DNA of 64,000 nucleotides from Arthrobacter sp. U41 (GCF_001750145.1 NZ_CP015732.1:2852001-2916000), one strand, 5' to 3'. Counted from the first letter of the stretch, positions 1-9,434 are shown. Translations and numbers: made by a program. Notes: generated by a model not told the origin, from the sequence alone.

Positions 1-2
1 CT

Positions 3-845
3 GCCGGCGCGCGCGCGTTCGGCAGCGAACGCTTCGGCCAGAACCTCGGGCCCGTGCGCAAGCCGGCCCGCAAGCGCGGACCCCGCGCCGAGGTGCCCCA
101 GTCTGAAGTGCACGACCAGGACGGCATCCGCCTGCAGAAGGTCATGGCCTCGGCCGGCGTCGCCTCACGGCGTGTCTGCGAAGAAATGATCTCCGAGGGC
201 CGGGTTGAAGTCGACGGCCAGGTCGTCACCGAGCTCGGCGTCCGCGTCGACCCGAAGACCGCCGTGATCCACGTCGACGGCCTCCGCATCCAGCTGGACG
301 AGAACATGGTCTACATGGTGTTCAACAAGCCCAAGGGCGTTGTCTCCACGATGGAAGACCCGGACGGACGTCCCTGCATCAGCGACTTCGTCCGCAACAG
401 CCACGGCGAACGCCTGTTCCACGTCGGGCGCCTCGACGTCGCCACCGAGGGACTGCTGCTGCTGACCAACGACGGCGAACTCGCCAACCGCCTGACGCAC
501 CCTTCCTACGAGGTCCCCAAGACCTACCTGGTGCAGGTCCGCGGGCCGTTCCCGCAGGGGGTAGGCGCCCAGCTCAAGGCCGGCGTAGAACTCGAGGACG
601 GCATCGCTTCGGTGGACTCCTTCAAGCTGGTGGACTCCACCCCGGGCCACGTGCTGATCGAGGTCGTGCTGCACTCCGGCAAGAACCGGATTGTCCGCCG
701 CCTCTTCGACGCTGTCGGCTTCCCGGTGCTCCGGCTGGTCCGCGTGAAGGTCGGCCCCATCGGCCTGGGTGACCAGCGCCAGGGCAGCATCCGCAACCTC
801 GGCAGGCAGGAAGTCGGCCACCTGCTGGCATCCGTAGGGCTGTAG
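3..845 (+). CDS. rluB: 23S rRNA pseudouridine synthase, RluB/RsuA family (5' end missing)
   Basis: Isomerises a uridine of 23S rRNA to pseudouridine. The reading frame is open back to the window edge, so the N terminus is cut off; a GTG at 54 is possible but the basic, Gly/Arg-rich upstream residues look like the usual actinobacterial N-terminal extension. Counting from GTG 54, an S4 RNA-binding domain covers about residues 25-80 (IRLQKVMASAGVASRR). The catalytic motif GRLDVATEGLL follows with the nucleophile Asp at 128, and the C-terminal part contains KNRIVRRLF. It is followed after 2 nt by tyrA, so it probably heads or belongs to the rluB-tyrA-cmk-plsC-der operon. Family assignment is firm; the exact target uridine is inferred from the RluB type. 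Confidence 0.93.
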   Translation, partial: AGARAFGSERFGQNLGPVRKPARKRGPRAEVPQSEVHDQDGIRLQKVMASAGVASRRVCEEMISEGRVEVDGQVVTELGVRVDPKTAVIHVDGLRIQLDENMVYMVFNKPKGVVSTMEDPDGRPCISDFVRNSHGERLFHVGRLDVATEGLLLLTNDGELANRLTHPSYEVPKTYLVQVRGPFPQGVGAQLKAGVELEDGIASVDSFKLVDSTPGHVLIEVVLHSGKNRIVRRLFDAVGFPVLRLVRVKVGPIGLGDQRQGSIRNLGRQEVGHLLASVGL

Positions 846-847
846 GC

Positions 848-1957
848 ATGTCCGCCTTTCGCACCCACGGCCGCGGCCACCTCAACGGTCCGTTGGTGGT
901 CGTGGGGACCGGGCTCCTGGGCACCAGCATCGGGCTGGGGCTGCGGGGCCGCGGAGTGGCTGTCTTCCTCTCCGACCCTTCGCCCACCAACCAGGCCGTC
1001 GCCGTCGACATCGGCGCCGGCCTGCCCTTGGCGCGCCTTGACGGGGACCGGCCGGAACTCGTGGTGGTCGCCGCTCCGCCGGATGTCACGGCGGACGTGG
1101 TGGAACGCGCCCTCGCGGACTACCCGGGGGCAACCGTCGTGGACATCGCCAGCGTCAAGGCCGGCATCCAGGCCGAGCTCCGCGCCCGCGGCGCCGACCT
1201 CAGCCGCTACGTGGGCACCCACCCGATGGCCGGCCGGGAAAAGTCGGGTCCCGTCGCTGCCCGCGGAGAGCTCTTCACCTCCATGCCGTGGGTCCTCTGC
1301 CCGTCGGAGGAGACACTGCCCCAGGCCCTGCAGGCAGCGCGTGCGCTGGCCATGGACCTCGGCGCCGTCGTGTCCGAATTCGGGGCCGAGGAACACGACG
1401 AGGCGGTGGCGCTCGTCTCGCACGTGCCCCAGATCGTGTCCTCGCTGGTGGCCAGCCGGCTGCAGGGCACCCCCCTGCACGCGCTCTCCCTCGCGGGCAA
1501 CGGACTGCGGGATGTCACCCGGATCGCGGCGAGTGATCCGACCCTGTGGGTGCAGATCCTCGGCGCGAACGCGGAGAAGGTCGTGGAAATCCTGCACGGG
1601 GTCCGGGCGGACCTCAACCGGGTCATCGGCACGCTCGAGAACCCGACAGCGCCCGGTGCCCGGCTCGATCTCGCCCAGCTGATCAGCGAAGGCAACGCCG
1701 GCCAGTCCCGTATCCCGGGCAAGCACGGCGGACCCCCGCAGAGCTACTCCTGGCTGACGGTCCTGGTCGATGACACCCCGGGACAGATCGCCCGGCTCCT
1801 GACGGAGATCGGCGAGATCGGCGTCAACCTCGAGGACCTCCGGCTGGATCACTCCTCGGGCCAGAACGTGGGCATGGTGGAAATCTCCGTGCTGCCGAAC
1901 AAACACGAACTGCTCATCGAAGCCCTCAACGACCGTGGATGGCGGGTACTCCAGTAA
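848..1957 (+). CDS. tyrA: Prephenate dehydrogenase
   Basis: Oxidatively decarboxylates prephenate to 4-hydroxyphenylpyruvate, the committed step to tyrosine. The 369-residue protein has an N-terminal Rossmann motif GTGLLGTS (about 20-27) and the catalytic-site motif GTHPMAGREKSGP (from about 123, His125). A C-terminal ACT domain (about 297-369, starting SWLTVLVDDTPGQIA) probably binds the feedback inhibitor. The ATG lies 2 nt after the rluB stop and its own stop overlaps the cmk start as TAATG, so translation is likely coupled. No chorismate mutase domain is fused. Its partner in aromatic synthesis, DAHP synthase, lies at 20507 in a separate unit. Confidence 0.95.
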   Translation: MSAFRTHGRGHLNGPLVVVGTGLLGTSIGLGLRGRGVAVFLSDPSPTNQAVAVDIGAGLPLARLDGDRPELVVVAAPPDVTADVVERALADYPGATVVDIASVKAGIQAELRARGADLSRYVGTHPMAGREKSGPVAARGELFTSMPWVLCPSEETLPQALQAARALAMDLGAVVSEFGAEEHDEAVALVSHVPQIVSSLVASRLQGTPLHALSLAGNGLRDVTRIAASDPTLWVQILGANAEKVVEILHGVRADLNRVIGTLENPTAPGARLDLAQLISEGNAGQSRIPGKHGGPPQSYSWLTVLVDDTPGQIARLLTEIGEIGVNLEDLRLDHSSGQNVGMVEISVLPNKHELLIEALNDRGWRVLQ

Positions 1958-2685
1958 TGACCCAGGAACTTATCGAAACCGTGGAGATTCTCCGTCCCGG
2001 GAAAAGCCTCGTCGTAGCCATCGACGGGCCGTCCGGATCGGGCAAGTCCAGCGTCAGCAAAGAGGTGGCACGCCGGCTCAAACTGGCCTACCTTGACACC
2101 GGCGCGATGTACCGTGCCCTGACCTGGTTCTGCCTGGACAGCGGCACGGACCTGAACGACGGCGCCGCCGTCGAGGCTGCGGCCAGGAGCCTGGCGCTGG
2201 AAATCAGCACCAGCCCGCTGGAGGAATACGTCCGGGTCGGCGGCACCGACGTCACGCACGCGATCCGCGAGCCGGCGATATCCGCCGCCGTCAGCGCCGT
2301 CGCCACCACCCTGGGCGCCCGCACCGAACTGATCCGCCGGCAGCGCGAACTGATCGAAAAGCACCACCACCGCATGGTGGTCGAGGGCCGGGACATCACC
2401 ACCGTCGTCGCGCCCCACGCCGAAGTGCGGATGCTGCTCACCGCGAGCGAGGAGGCGCGCCTGCGCCGCCGGGGCATCCAGCTCGGCGGCAGCCAGAACG
2501 CCGAACAGCTCGCAGCGCAGGTCACCCAGCGCGACGCGAAGGACTCGACCGTGGTGAACTTCACCCGGGCCGCTGACGGGGTGGTGACGCTGGATTCCTC
2601 GGAACTCGACTTCGCCGAAACCGTCGACGCCGCGCTCAGCATCGTCAACGGCATCGTCAACCACCAGGCGCTCCACCGTGACTGA
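1957..2685 (+). CDS. cmk: Cytidylate kinase
   Basis: Phosphorylates CMP and dCMP to the diphosphates with ATP. The 242-residue protein has the P-loop GPSGSGKSS near residues 24-32, the CMP-binding region around YLDTGAMYRA, and the conserved VVEGRDITTVV and LRRRGIQLGG segments. I place the start at ATG 1957, which overlaps the tyrA stop (TAATG); an in-frame ATG at 1939 would add six residues but lies deeper inside tyrA. The order cmk-(plsC)-der is typical of actinobacteria. Its stop overlaps the GTG of the next gene. Confidence 0.95.
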   Translation: MTQELIETVEILRPGKSLVVAIDGPSGSGKSSVSKEVARRLKLAYLDTGAMYRALTWFCLDSGTDLNDGAAVEAAARSLALEISTSPLEEYVRVGGTDVTHAIREPAISAAVSAVATTLGARTELIRRQRELIEKHHHRMVVEGRDITTVVAPHAEVRMLLTASEEARLRRRGIQLGGSQNAEQLAAQVTQRDAKDSTVVNFTRAADGVVTLDSSELDFAETVDAALSIVNGIVNHQALHRD

Positions 2686-3433
2686 CGCCAGGCAGCGGCC
2701 GCGGCCCGACGCCGGGCTCCCGGCCCGCTGGACCACGCTCTGGAGCCGGCCCGTGGGCTGGATGCTGGACCATGTCCTCTACCGGACCTCGGTCACCGGA
2801 CGGTCCAACGTCCCGGCCACCGGTCCGGTGATCTTCGCCGGCAACCACATCAGCTTCCTGGACGGACCCGTCATGTTCGGGGCATCACCGCGAGCCATGC
2901 ACATCCTGGTCAAGCAGGAAATGTTCACCGGCTTCCTCGGCCGGGTGCTCCAGGCCTCCGGCCAGCTGGCAGTCGACCGCTCGGGCGACCGGGCGGCCCT
3001 CCTCACGGCCAAGAGCGTGCTCGACGCCGGACGGTGCGTGGGGATACTGCCCGAGGGGACGCGGGGGAGCGGTGAAGCCTCCGCCATCAACAAGGGGGTC
3101 GCCTGGCTCGCGCTGAACTCCGGCGCGACCGTGGTCCCCGTGGCCATCCTCGGCACCCGGAAGGGCGGCGAACACCTCGACGCCGTTCCACGGTTCCGCC
3201 GCCGGCTGCACGTCAGCTTCGGCGGAGCCCTCAACGTCAGCCGCAGGCCCGGTGAGACCGGGCGTGTTTCAATGGACAGGGCCGGAACCGAGATCCGCGC
3301 CGCGCTGGCGCGCCATGTCCAGGACTCGATCCTAAGAACAGGGCAGCCCTTGCCCGACGCGGATTCCCCGCAAGAACGTCATGAAGCAGTAGCCGGGACG
3401 CCGGCAGATCACCCCATAAGGAAAGTGCAATGA
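2678..3433 (+). CDS. 1-acylglycerol-3-phosphate acyltransferase (PlsC-like)
   Basis: Probably transfers an acyl chain to lysophosphatidate at the membrane face. The acyltransferase motif I is N56-H57-ISFL-D62 (the NHX4D catalytic pair), motif III is EGTRGSG at 126-132, and the intermediate VDRSGDR block is also present. Length (251) is normal for the family. GTG 2678 overlaps the end of cmk, and the stop overlaps the der ATG as ATGA, so the three genes are translationally coupled. A second paralogue is at 19683; which of the two is the main PlsC cannot be told from sequence. Confidence 0.88.
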   Translation: MTDARQRPRPDAGLPARWTTLWSRPVGWMLDHVLYRTSVTGRSNVPATGPVIFAGNHISFLDGPVMFGASPRAMHILVKQEMFTGFLGRVLQASGQLAVDRSGDRAALLTAKSVLDAGRCVGILPEGTRGSGEASAINKGVAWLALNSGATVVPVAILGTRKGGEHLDAVPRFRRRLHVSFGGALNVSRRPGETGRVSMDRAGTEIRAALARHVQDSILRTGQPLPDADSPQERHEAVAGTPADHPIRKVQ

Positions 3434-4980
3434 GCGATACGACTCAAACCTCCGGCCAATTTGGCGCCGGCGAAGACGAATACACGCCCACCGGCACGGA
3501 CCAGGTGGCCGAGCACCTTGCCGCCCTGGACGATGAGGAAGCAGAGGTCCGCGCGGCCTCCCTCCGGGCCGGCCTGGACGACTATGAGCTGGATGAAGAC
3601 GACGCCGCCCTCCTGAGCGGCGAGTTCGACGACGAGGACTTCGACGGTCCGGTCAAGCTGGATCCGGTCCTGGCCATCATCGGCCGGCCCAACGTGGGCA
3701 AGTCCACCCTGGTGAATCGGATCCTCGGCCGCCGCGAAGCCGTGGTCGAAGACACCCCCGGCGTCACCCGTGACCGTGTGATGTACTCCGCCACGTGGAA
3801 CGGCCGGAACTTCACGGTCGTCGACACCGGCGGCTGGGAGCACGACGCCCGCGGCATCCATGCCCGCGTCGCCGAACAGGCCGAGATGGCTGTGGAGCTT
3901 GCCGACGCCGTGCTCTTCGTCGTCGACTCGGCCGTTGGCGCCACCGCCACGGACGAAGCCGTCGTGAAGATGCTCCGCAAGTCCAAGAAGCCGGTCATCA
4001 TGGTGGCCAACAAGGTGGACGACTTCGCCCAGGAAGCCGACTCGGCACGGCTCTGGGGCCTCGGCTTCGGCGAGCCGTACCCGGTCTCCGCACTGCACGG
4101 ACGGGGCGTCGCCGACCTCCTGGACCACGTGATGGACACCCTGCCCGAGTACTCCACGATCGAGGGCCTGGAGCGCTCCGGCGGTCCGCGCCGCATCGCC
4201 CTGATCGGGCGTCCGAACGTCGGCAAGTCCTCGCTGCTGAACAAGCTGGCCGGCTCTGAGCGCGTTGTTGTGGACAACACCGCCGGCACCACCCGGGACC
4301 CGGTCGATGAGTTCATCGAACTCGGCGGCCGCACCTGGCGTTTCGTGGACACCGCCGGCATCCGCCGCCGCCAGCACATGGCACAGGGCGCCGACTTCTA
4401 CGCTTCCCTGCGCACCCAGAGCGCGCTCGAAAAGGCGGAGGTCGCCGTTGTGCTCCTCGCCGTGGACGAAGTGCTCAGCGAGCAGGATGTCCGCATCCTG
4501 CAGCTCGCCATCGAATCCGGCCGGGCCCTGGTTCTCGCCTTCAACAAGTGGGACCTGCTCGATGACGAACGGCGCATCTACCTGGAACGTGAAATCGAGC
4601 AGGACCTCGCCCACGTGGCCTGGGCGCCGCGCGTGAACATCTCGGCGCTGACCGGATGGCACAAGGACCGGCTGGTCCCGGCCCTGGACACCGCCCTGGA
4701 GAGCTGGGACAAGCGCATCCCCACCGGCCGGCTCAACGCCTTCCTCGGCGAACTGGTCGCCGCCCACCCGCACCCGGTCCGCGGCGGCAAGCAGCCCCGC
4801 ATCCTCTTCGGCACCCAGGCCTCCAGCCGTCCGCCGAAGTTCGTGCTGTTCACCACCGGGTTCCTGGACCCGGGCTACCGGCGCTTCATCACCCGCCGGC
4901 TCCGCGAAACCTTCGGCTTCGAGGGCACGCCGATCGAGGTCAACATGCGTGTGCGGGAAAAGCGCGGCAAGAAGCGTTAA
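3430..4980 (+). CDS. der: Ribosome biogenesis GTPase Der (EngA)
   Basis: A double-G-domain GTPase needed for assembly of the 50S subunit. The first G domain carries GRPNVGKS at 85-92 and the second carries GRPNVGKS at about 260-267; each is followed by a DTGG or DTAG switch II motif and an NKxD motif (ANKVDD, FNKWDL). The C-terminal KH-like domain ends in a basic tail (VREKRGKKR). The first roughly 75 residues are an acidic extension (clusters of D and E), as usual in actinobacterial Der. It is the last gene of the operon; a hairpin follows at 4995 and then a tRNA gene. Confidence 0.97.
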   Translation: MSDTTQTSGQFGAGEDEYTPTGTDQVAEHLAALDDEEAEVRAASLRAGLDDYELDEDDAALLSGEFDDEDFDGPVKLDPVLAIIGRPNVGKSTLVNRILGRREAVVEDTPGVTRDRVMYSATWNGRNFTVVDTGGWEHDARGIHARVAEQAEMAVELADAVLFVVDSAVGATATDEAVVKMLRKSKKPVIMVANKVDDFAQEADSARLWGLGFGEPYPVSALHGRGVADLLDHVMDTLPEYSTIEGLERSGGPRRIALIGRPNVGKSSLLNKLAGSERVVVDNTAGTTRDPVDEFIELGGRTWRFVDTAGIRRRQHMAQGADFYASLRTQSALEKAEVAVVLLAVDEVLSEQDVRILQLAIESGRALVLAFNKWDLLDDERRIYLEREIEQDLAHVAWAPRVNISALTGWHKDRLVPALDTALESWDKRIPTGRLNAFLGELVAAHPHPVRGGKQPRILFGTQASSRPPKFVLFTTGFLDPGYRRFITRRLRETFGFEGTPIEVNMRVREKRGKKR

Positions 4981-4994
4981 TTCCGACACACCTC

Positions 4995-5023
4995 GCCCGT
5001 GACATGCAGAAAGTGTCACGGGC
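4995..5023 (+). terminator. Hairpin after der
   Basis: Arms GCCCGTGACA and TGTCACGGGC form a perfect 10-bp stem with a 9-nt loop, starting 14 nt after the der stop. There is no U-run, so this is a terminator by position only. Confidence 0.5.
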
Positions 5024-5132
5024 ACCCTCCGGAATCGTGTAAGCTTTTGGAGGTGGTTCGGCCGGACTGCTCAGATGAAATCTTCTGGATATCCAGGAGA
5101 ATCTCATCGAGAGCGGAGAACGGCGGGACTAA

Positions 5133-5209
<77 letters not shown>

Positions 5210-5219
5210 ACAGAAAGTA

Positions 5220-5256
5220 CCCCGTCATTCCCGATCAGGGAATGGCGGGGTTTTCT
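5220..5256 (+). terminator. Rho-independent terminator of tRNA-Pro
   Basis: A 13-bp stem (CCCCGTCATTCCC with GGGAATGGCGGGG, one G-T-type mismatch) has loop GATCA and is followed by TTTTCTGTTT. It begins 10 nt after the tRNA and also faces the convergent glycosylase gene. Confidence 0.85.
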
Positions 5257-5301
5257 GTTTCTCCGGCCCGGACGCCGCCGCCGCACCCCACGCCCGAACA
5301 G

Positions 5302-6171
5302 CTACTTCAGGAAGCGCGAGGTCCGGCGGTCAGCCAGGATCTTTCCCTTCGTCTGGCAGCCGGGGCAGTACTGCAGGGCAGTGTCCGCGAAGGACACCTC
5401 GCGGACGGTGTCCCCGCACACCGGACACGCTTCGCCGGTCCGGCCGTGGACCCTCATATGGCTCCGCTTGGTGTCCTTGAGCTCATGGGGCGCTTTGCCG
5501 GCGGCTTCCCGCAGGGCCGTGCCCAGAATGCTGTGGATGGCGTCGTAGAGCACCCGGACCGCATCCCGGTCCAGGGACCGGGCAATGGCGAATGGTGAGA
5601 TCCTCGCCGCGTGCAGGATCTCGTCGCTGTAGGCGTTCCCGATGCCGGCAATCACACTCTGGCTCCGCAGCACACCCTTGATTTGCTGGGAACTGGCAGC
5701 AAGGATCGCCGCCAGGGCATCGACGTCGAAGCCGGGACTGAACGGATCAGGTCCCAGCGCGGCGATTCCGGGCACCTCGTGCGGATCCCGGACCACGTAG
5801 ATGGCCAGGCTCTTTTTCGTGCCGGCCTCGGTCAGGTCGAGGCCCAGCGGGCCGGTGCCACTGGAAAACGAAAGCCGCGCCGCAAGATGTCCCTTGCCCA
5901 TCCTCAGCGGGATACCGGTGGGCGCGTCGGTGAAGCGGACCCAGCCGGCCCGGGCCAGGTGAAAGACGAAATACAGCCCGTCGGCCTCCAGGCTGACAAA
6001 CTTGCCAAAGCGGCGCACCCCGGTCACGGTCCTGCCCTCCAGCCCGGAGAAAGGAGGATCCGCCGTTTTGAGCACCGCGAAAGAGACGAGCTGGACCTTC
6101 GTGACAACGGCCCCGCGCAGGTGCCCGGCGAGAAAATCCGTCAGGGCCGCGACTTCCGGAAGCTCGGGCAT
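5302..6171 (-). CDS. Fpg/Nei-family DNA glycosylase/AP lyase
   Basis: Base-excision repair enzyme for oxidised bases. The 289-residue protein begins MPELPE: after Met removal the N-terminal Pro is the Schiff-base nucleophile and Glu (residue 3) is catalytic, as in the whole family. A helix-two-turn-helix region is followed by a C-terminal zinc finger with CPVC...CPGC (about 251-271). It is not the main MutM of the genome as far as sequence tells: the finger is followed by a longer tail than in MutM, and this subgroup in actinobacteria is simply called Fpg/Nei-like. It is convergent with tRNA-Pro and divergent from gcvH. Whether it prefers 8-oxoG or oxidised pyrimidines is not visible. Confidence 0.87.
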   Translation of the reverse strand: MPELPEVAALTDFLAGHLRGAVVTKVQLVSFAVLKTADPPFSGLEGRTVTGVRRFGKFVSLEADGLYFVFHLARAGWVRFTDAPTGIPLRMGKGHLAARLSFSSGTGPLGLDLTEAGTKKSLAIYVVRDPHEVPGIAALGPDPFSPGFDVDALAAILAASSQQIKGVLRSQSVIAGIGNAYSDEILHAARISPFAIARSLDRDAVRVLYDAIHSILGTALREAAGKAPHELKDTKRSHMRVHGRTGEACPVCGDTVREVSFADTALQYCPGCQTKGKILADRRTSRFLK

Positions 6172-6246
6172 TTTCTAGCCGATGCCGGCTTGTTCTGTCA
6201 TCGCCCCATCATGCCAGAGTCCTCCCCGGGCAATGCAGGATATGCC

Positions 6247-6252
6247 TATACT
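6247..6252 (+). promoter_or_regulatory. -10 box upstream of gcvH
   Basis: TATACT matches the actinobacterial TANNNT box. No convincing -35 hexamer was found, and the remaining 65-nt leader is too short for a glycine riboswitch. Confidence 0.45.
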
Positions 6253-6317
6253 TTCAGCGGCGGACAGTTCAGTTGACCGCCGTCGACATTGGTGATTGAC
6301 CCGAGGAAAGGCCCGTC

Positions 6318-6704
6318 ATGAGCATCATTCCCGAAGAACTGTCCTACACCGCAGAACACGAGTGGGTATCTGCCCCGGACGCGGACGGTGTCGTGCGCGT
6401 GGGCATCACCGATTTTGCCCAGGACGCGCTTGGGGACGTCGTCTATGCCCAGATGCCGGAGGTCGGCACCACGATCAAGGCAAACGACGTCATCGGCGAG
6501 GTCGAATCCACCAAAAGCGTCAGCGACATCTATGCACCGGTCGCCGGTGAAGTGGTCGCCCGCAACGAAGCCCTGGACACGGATTCCGCCCTGATCAATT
6601 CGGATCCGTACGGCGAGGGCTGGCTGATGGAAATCAAGCTCGCGGAGGCCGACGCCGTCGAGTCGCTCCTCAGTGCATCGGAGTACGAACAGCAGGTAGG
6701 CTAA
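6318..6704 (+). CDS. gcvH: Glycine cleavage system H protein
   Basis: Lipoyl carrier that shuttles the aminomethyl group between the P and T proteins of glycine cleavage. The 128-residue length is standard, and the lipoylation motif GEVESTKSVSD places the modified Lys at 66. ATG 6318 follows AGGAAAGG. A good -10 box (TATACT, 6247-6252) lies 65 nt upstream. The genes for the P, T and L proteins are not in this window. The gene sits at the head of the conserved gcvH-garA-ftsR-DUF151-merR block, the same order as Rv1826-Rv1830 in M. tuberculosis. Confidence 0.96.
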   Translation: MSIIPEELSYTAEHEWVSAPDADGVVRVGITDFAQDALGDVVYAQMPEVGTTIKANDVIGEVESTKSVSDIYAPVAGEVVARNEALDTDSALINSDPYGEGWLMEIKLAEADAVESLLSASEYEQQVG

Positions 6705-6856
6705 AGCAAAGGACATTCGGGCCGGGCCGTTGGGACACCCGTTGGGAAACCAGCGAAACAACGCCCCGCCGAAGGGCCGGACACCGGATTTGCCACGCTT
6801 TTCCGGACAGCATGCGTTGTTTGCAGGGGGGACACCTGCAGCGAATGGAGGAATCA

Positions 6857-7333
6857 ATGTTTGGGCACGAAAGCAACAACACCGGTGACGGTTTTGGCAC
6901 GGGTGGACTGAAGGCTTCGGAGACCACGTCGATCAACCTCACCCCGGTCCGTGAAGAACCGACCATCACGCCGAGGCTCTCGGCTGAGGAGCGGACCGCG
7001 GTTGAGGCGCTGCCGTACGGCTCTGCCCTCCTGATTGCGCACAGCGGCCCCAACGCCGGTGCCCGTTTCCTGCTGGATTCGGACATCACGACGGCGGGCC
7101 GGCACCCGGACGCTGACATCTTCCTCGATGACGTCACGGTTTCCCGCAGGCACGTCGAGTTCCGCCGCACCGCGCGCAGCTTCGAAGTCGTGGACACCGG
7201 AAGCCTGAACGGCACCTACGTGAACCACGACCGCGTCGACAGCGTGGAATTGAAATCCGGGCACGAAGTGCAGATCGGGAAGTTCCGCCTCACCTTCTAT
7301 TTGAGCCCTGCCCGCGCAGCAGGCAACGTCTGA
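6857..7333 (+). CDS. garA: FHA-domain phospho-switch protein, GarA/OdhI type
   Basis: Homologue of mycobacterial GarA and corynebacterial OdhI, which inhibit 2-oxoglutarate dehydrogenase and tune glutamate dehydrogenase until phosphorylated by Ser/Thr kinases. The 158-residue protein has the N-terminal phospho-acceptor motif ETTS (22-25) and a C-terminal FHA domain (about 62-150) with the hallmark GR, SRRH and NGTY residues. I chose ATG 6857 because GGAGGA (6847-6852) precedes it at correct spacing; an upstream in-frame ATG at 6812 lacks a site. A kinase able to act on it, PknL, is encoded at 22041-24158, though which kinase does so here is not known. Confidence 0.9.
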   Translation: MFGHESNNTGDGFGTGGLKASETTSINLTPVREEPTITPRLSAEERTAVEALPYGSALLIAHSGPNAGARFLLDSDITTAGRHPDADIFLDDVTVSRRHVEFRRTARSFEVVDTGSLNGTYVNHDRVDSVELKSGHEVQIGKFRLTFYLSPARAAGNV

Positions 7334-7350
7334 TTCCGGGGTAGCTGCCT

Positions 7351-8073
7351 GTGGCCATGGCACAAGCGGAACGGCGCGGACCCCAGGTTCTGAACATCGG
7401 GGAAGTCCTGGCTCAGCTGAGCGACGACTTCCCCAGCATGACCGCGTCAAAAATCCGGTTCCTGGAGGAAAAGGGACTGATCAACCCCCGGCGGACACCT
7501 GCCGGGTACCGGCAGTACGCCGAGAGCGACGTCGAACGGCTGCGCTTCGTGCTGTCGCTCCAGCGCGACCAGTACCTGCCGTTGAAGGTGATCAAGGACT
7601 ACCTCGACGCGATTGACCGCGGGGAACGTCCCGAAAACCTGCCGCCGGGCGTCACGGTGTCGCCGCGGATCGTTTCGGAGGAACTTGCCTCCGAACTGCA
7701 GAACCGGGTCCGCCGGCTCAGCGCGGAGCAACTCCGCGCCGAATCCGGCGCCAGCGTGCCGCTGCTCGAATCGCTCCTGAGCTTCGGCCTGATCGGCCAT
7801 GTCAACGGAAAATTCGATGAGCACGCCCTTCAGGTCGCCCGCGCCTGCGTCCAGCTGGAGGGCCACGGACTGGAGCCACGTCACCTGCGTCCGTTCCAGG
7901 CTGCCGCTGAACGTGAGTTCGGGCTGGTGGAGCGTGCTGTGGCGACCCTGACATCGCGCAAGGACGCCGCATCCCAGGCCCGTGCCGCCGAAGCGGCCCG
8001 GGAGATCAGCGAGCTGTGCCTCACCCTGCACCGGGCCCTGGTCCAGGACCGCATCTCGAGGATGGACATCTGA
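7351..8073 (+). CDS. ftsR: MerR-family regulator, FtsR type
   Basis: A 240-residue DNA-binding protein with an N-terminal MerR winged helix (about 13-80: IGEVLAQL, SKIRFLEEKGL, TPAGYRQY, DVERLRFVLSLQRD). The C-terminal half has no metal-binding Cys cluster. The position directly after garA corresponds to C. glutamicum FtsR, an activator of ftsZ, and to Rv1828. The start is taken as GTG 7351 with CCGGGG upstream; ATG 7357 is two codons later. Its stop overlaps the next start (TGATG). An inverted repeat before ftsZ in this window is a candidate binding site (see findings). The function is inferred from synteny and family. Confidence 0.85.
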   Translation: MAMAQAERRGPQVLNIGEVLAQLSDDFPSMTASKIRFLEEKGLINPRRTPAGYRQYAESDVERLRFVLSLQRDQYLPLKVIKDYLDAIDRGERPENLPPGVTVSPRIVSEELASELQNRVRRLSAEQLRAESGASVPLLESLLSFGLIGHVNGKFDEHALQVARACVQLEGHGLEPRHLRPFQAAAEREFGLVERAVATLTSRKDAASQARAAEAAREISELCLTLHRALVQDRISRMDI

Positions 8074-8576
8074 TGATTGAGGTCGAAATTGTAGGCGTGC
8101 GGATTGAGCTTCCGTCCAACCAGCCGCTTGTCCTGCTCAAGGAGATCCAGGGCGAACGGCACGTGCCGATCTGGATCGGCACCCCCGAGGCCAGCGCCAT
8201 CGCCCTGGCCCAGCAGGGGGTCGTGCCGCCGCGCCCGATGACGCACGACCTGCTGATCGACGTGGTCGAAACCCTCGGCCACTCGATCGTCAGCGTCAAC
8301 ATTGTGGCCGTGGAGGACAACATCTTCTACGGCCAGCTCCAGTTCGAGAACGGGACCACGGTCAGTTCCCGCGCCTCCGATGCCCTGGCGCTTGCCCTGC
8401 GCGCCAAGTGCCGCATCTGGTGCGCCGACGCCGTGATGGAGGAGGCCGGCGTCCGGATCACCGAACACGACGAGGGCGAAGACACCCACCCGGGTCCCGC
8501 CGTCGACGAGGAGGGCGAGCTGCGCCGGTTCCGCGAGTTCCTCGACGACGTCGAACCTGAGGATTTCGCCGGCTGA
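8073..8576 (+). CDS. DUF151 / bifunctional-nuclease-domain protein
   Basis: A 167-residue protein of the DUF151 family, whose plant member shows nuclease activity while the bacterial role is unsettled. Conserved blocks are MIEVEIVGVRIELPSNQPLV, RHVPIWIGTPEASAI, RPMTHDLL and RASDALALALR. The start is ATG 8073, which overlaps the ftsR stop. The C terminus (about 128-167) is acidic (DEGEDTHPG, DDVEPEDFAG). It corresponds to Rv1829 and is always flanked by the two MerR genes in actinobacteria, which suggests a shared but unknown role. Confidence 0.85.
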   Translation: MIEVEIVGVRIELPSNQPLVLLKEIQGERHVPIWIGTPEASAIALAQQGVVPPRPMTHDLLIDVVETLGHSIVSVNIVAVEDNIFYGQLQFENGTTVSSRASDALALALRAKCRIWCADAVMEEAGVRITEHDEGEDTHPGPAVDEEGELRRFREFLDDVEPEDFAG

Positions 8577-8837
8577 CGCGACGCCAAGGTTAAAGTCGAG
8601 GATGAAAGTTTCGACACGCCCCGGCAATACCTCGAACGTCTTTGACCTTGGGCCCCGGCAGGCCTAACGTCAGAAGTACAAGTTCCCATTGCACGCAACA
8701 GCCGCTCAGGTCACACTGGAAAGTGCAGCCCCGGCAGAATTACACGGATGAATTTTATCGGCCCGTGTTTTGTTTAGCTAGTGATAACTGGTTGTTGCTG
8801 CATATTTCGCAGGGGAGCCAAGACAAGGAGGATCCAC

Positions 8838-9434
8838 ATGAGTCCGAAAGGCGAAGCAGGCGAGCTCAAACAGCCCTCGACGGCTGGTGTGGCCGTGCCC
8901 GCCAGCGGTGCCCAGGGCCTGCTGTTCACGGAGGACCTCCCTGTTCTGGATGAGGACGCGGGCTACCGCGGACCCACGGCCTGCAAGGCCGCCGGCATCA
9001 CCTACCGCCAACTGGACTACTGGGCACGCACCGGGCTGGTGGAGCCCGCCGTCCGCGGCGCCGCCGGTTCCGGCTCCCAGCGTCTCTACGGTTTCCGCGA
9101 CATCCTGGTCCTCAAGGTCGTCAAGCGCCTCCTCGACACCGGGGTGTCGCTGCAGCAGATCCGCACCGCCGTTGAGCACCTCCGGGAGCGCGGCGTCGAG
9201 GACCTCGCCCAGATCACCCTCATGAGCGATGGCGCCAGCGTGTACGAGTGCACCTCCGCGGACGAAGTGATCGATCTCGTCCAGGGCGGGCAGGGCGTCT
9301 TCGGCATCGCCGTCGGCCGGGTCTGGCGGGAAGTGGAAGGCAGTCTCGCGGCCCTTCCCAGCGAACACGCCAGCGACCAGTCGTTCCCGGGCGACGAACT
9401 CGGCAAGCGCCGCGCCGCACGCAAGATCGGCTAG
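8838..9434 (+). CDS. MerR-family transcriptional regulator
   Basis: A second MerR regulator (198 residues), matching Rv1830 by position. The winged helix lies near residues 45-115 (CKAAGITYRQLDYWARTGLV, then GSQRLYGFRDILVLKVVKRLLDTGVSLQQIRTAVEHL). The effector end is unlike metal-sensing MerR proteins and has no Cys pair. ATG 8838 has a strong AAGGAGG at 8825-8831. It has its own 261-nt upstream gap, so it may be transcribed apart from ftsR. It ends at a strong bidirectional hairpin facing the parA-like gene. Confidence 0.85.
   Translation: MSPKGEAGELKQPSTAGVAVPASGAQGLLFTEDLPVLDEDAGYRGPTACKAAGITYRQLDYWARTGLVEPAVRGAAGSGSQRLYGFRDILVLKVVKRLLDTGVSLQQIRTAVEHLRERGVEDLAQITLMSDGASVYECTSADEVIDLVQGGQGVFGIAVGRVWREVEGSLAALPSEHASDQSFPGDELGKRRAARKIG

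Noticed and set aside
3409..5025. A 538-codon minus-strand frame opposite der
   Set aside because: Same GC artefact; der is certain on the plus strand.
6253..6317. Glycine riboswitch before gcvH
   Set aside because: The leader after the -10 box is only about 60 nt and has no tandem aptamer pattern.
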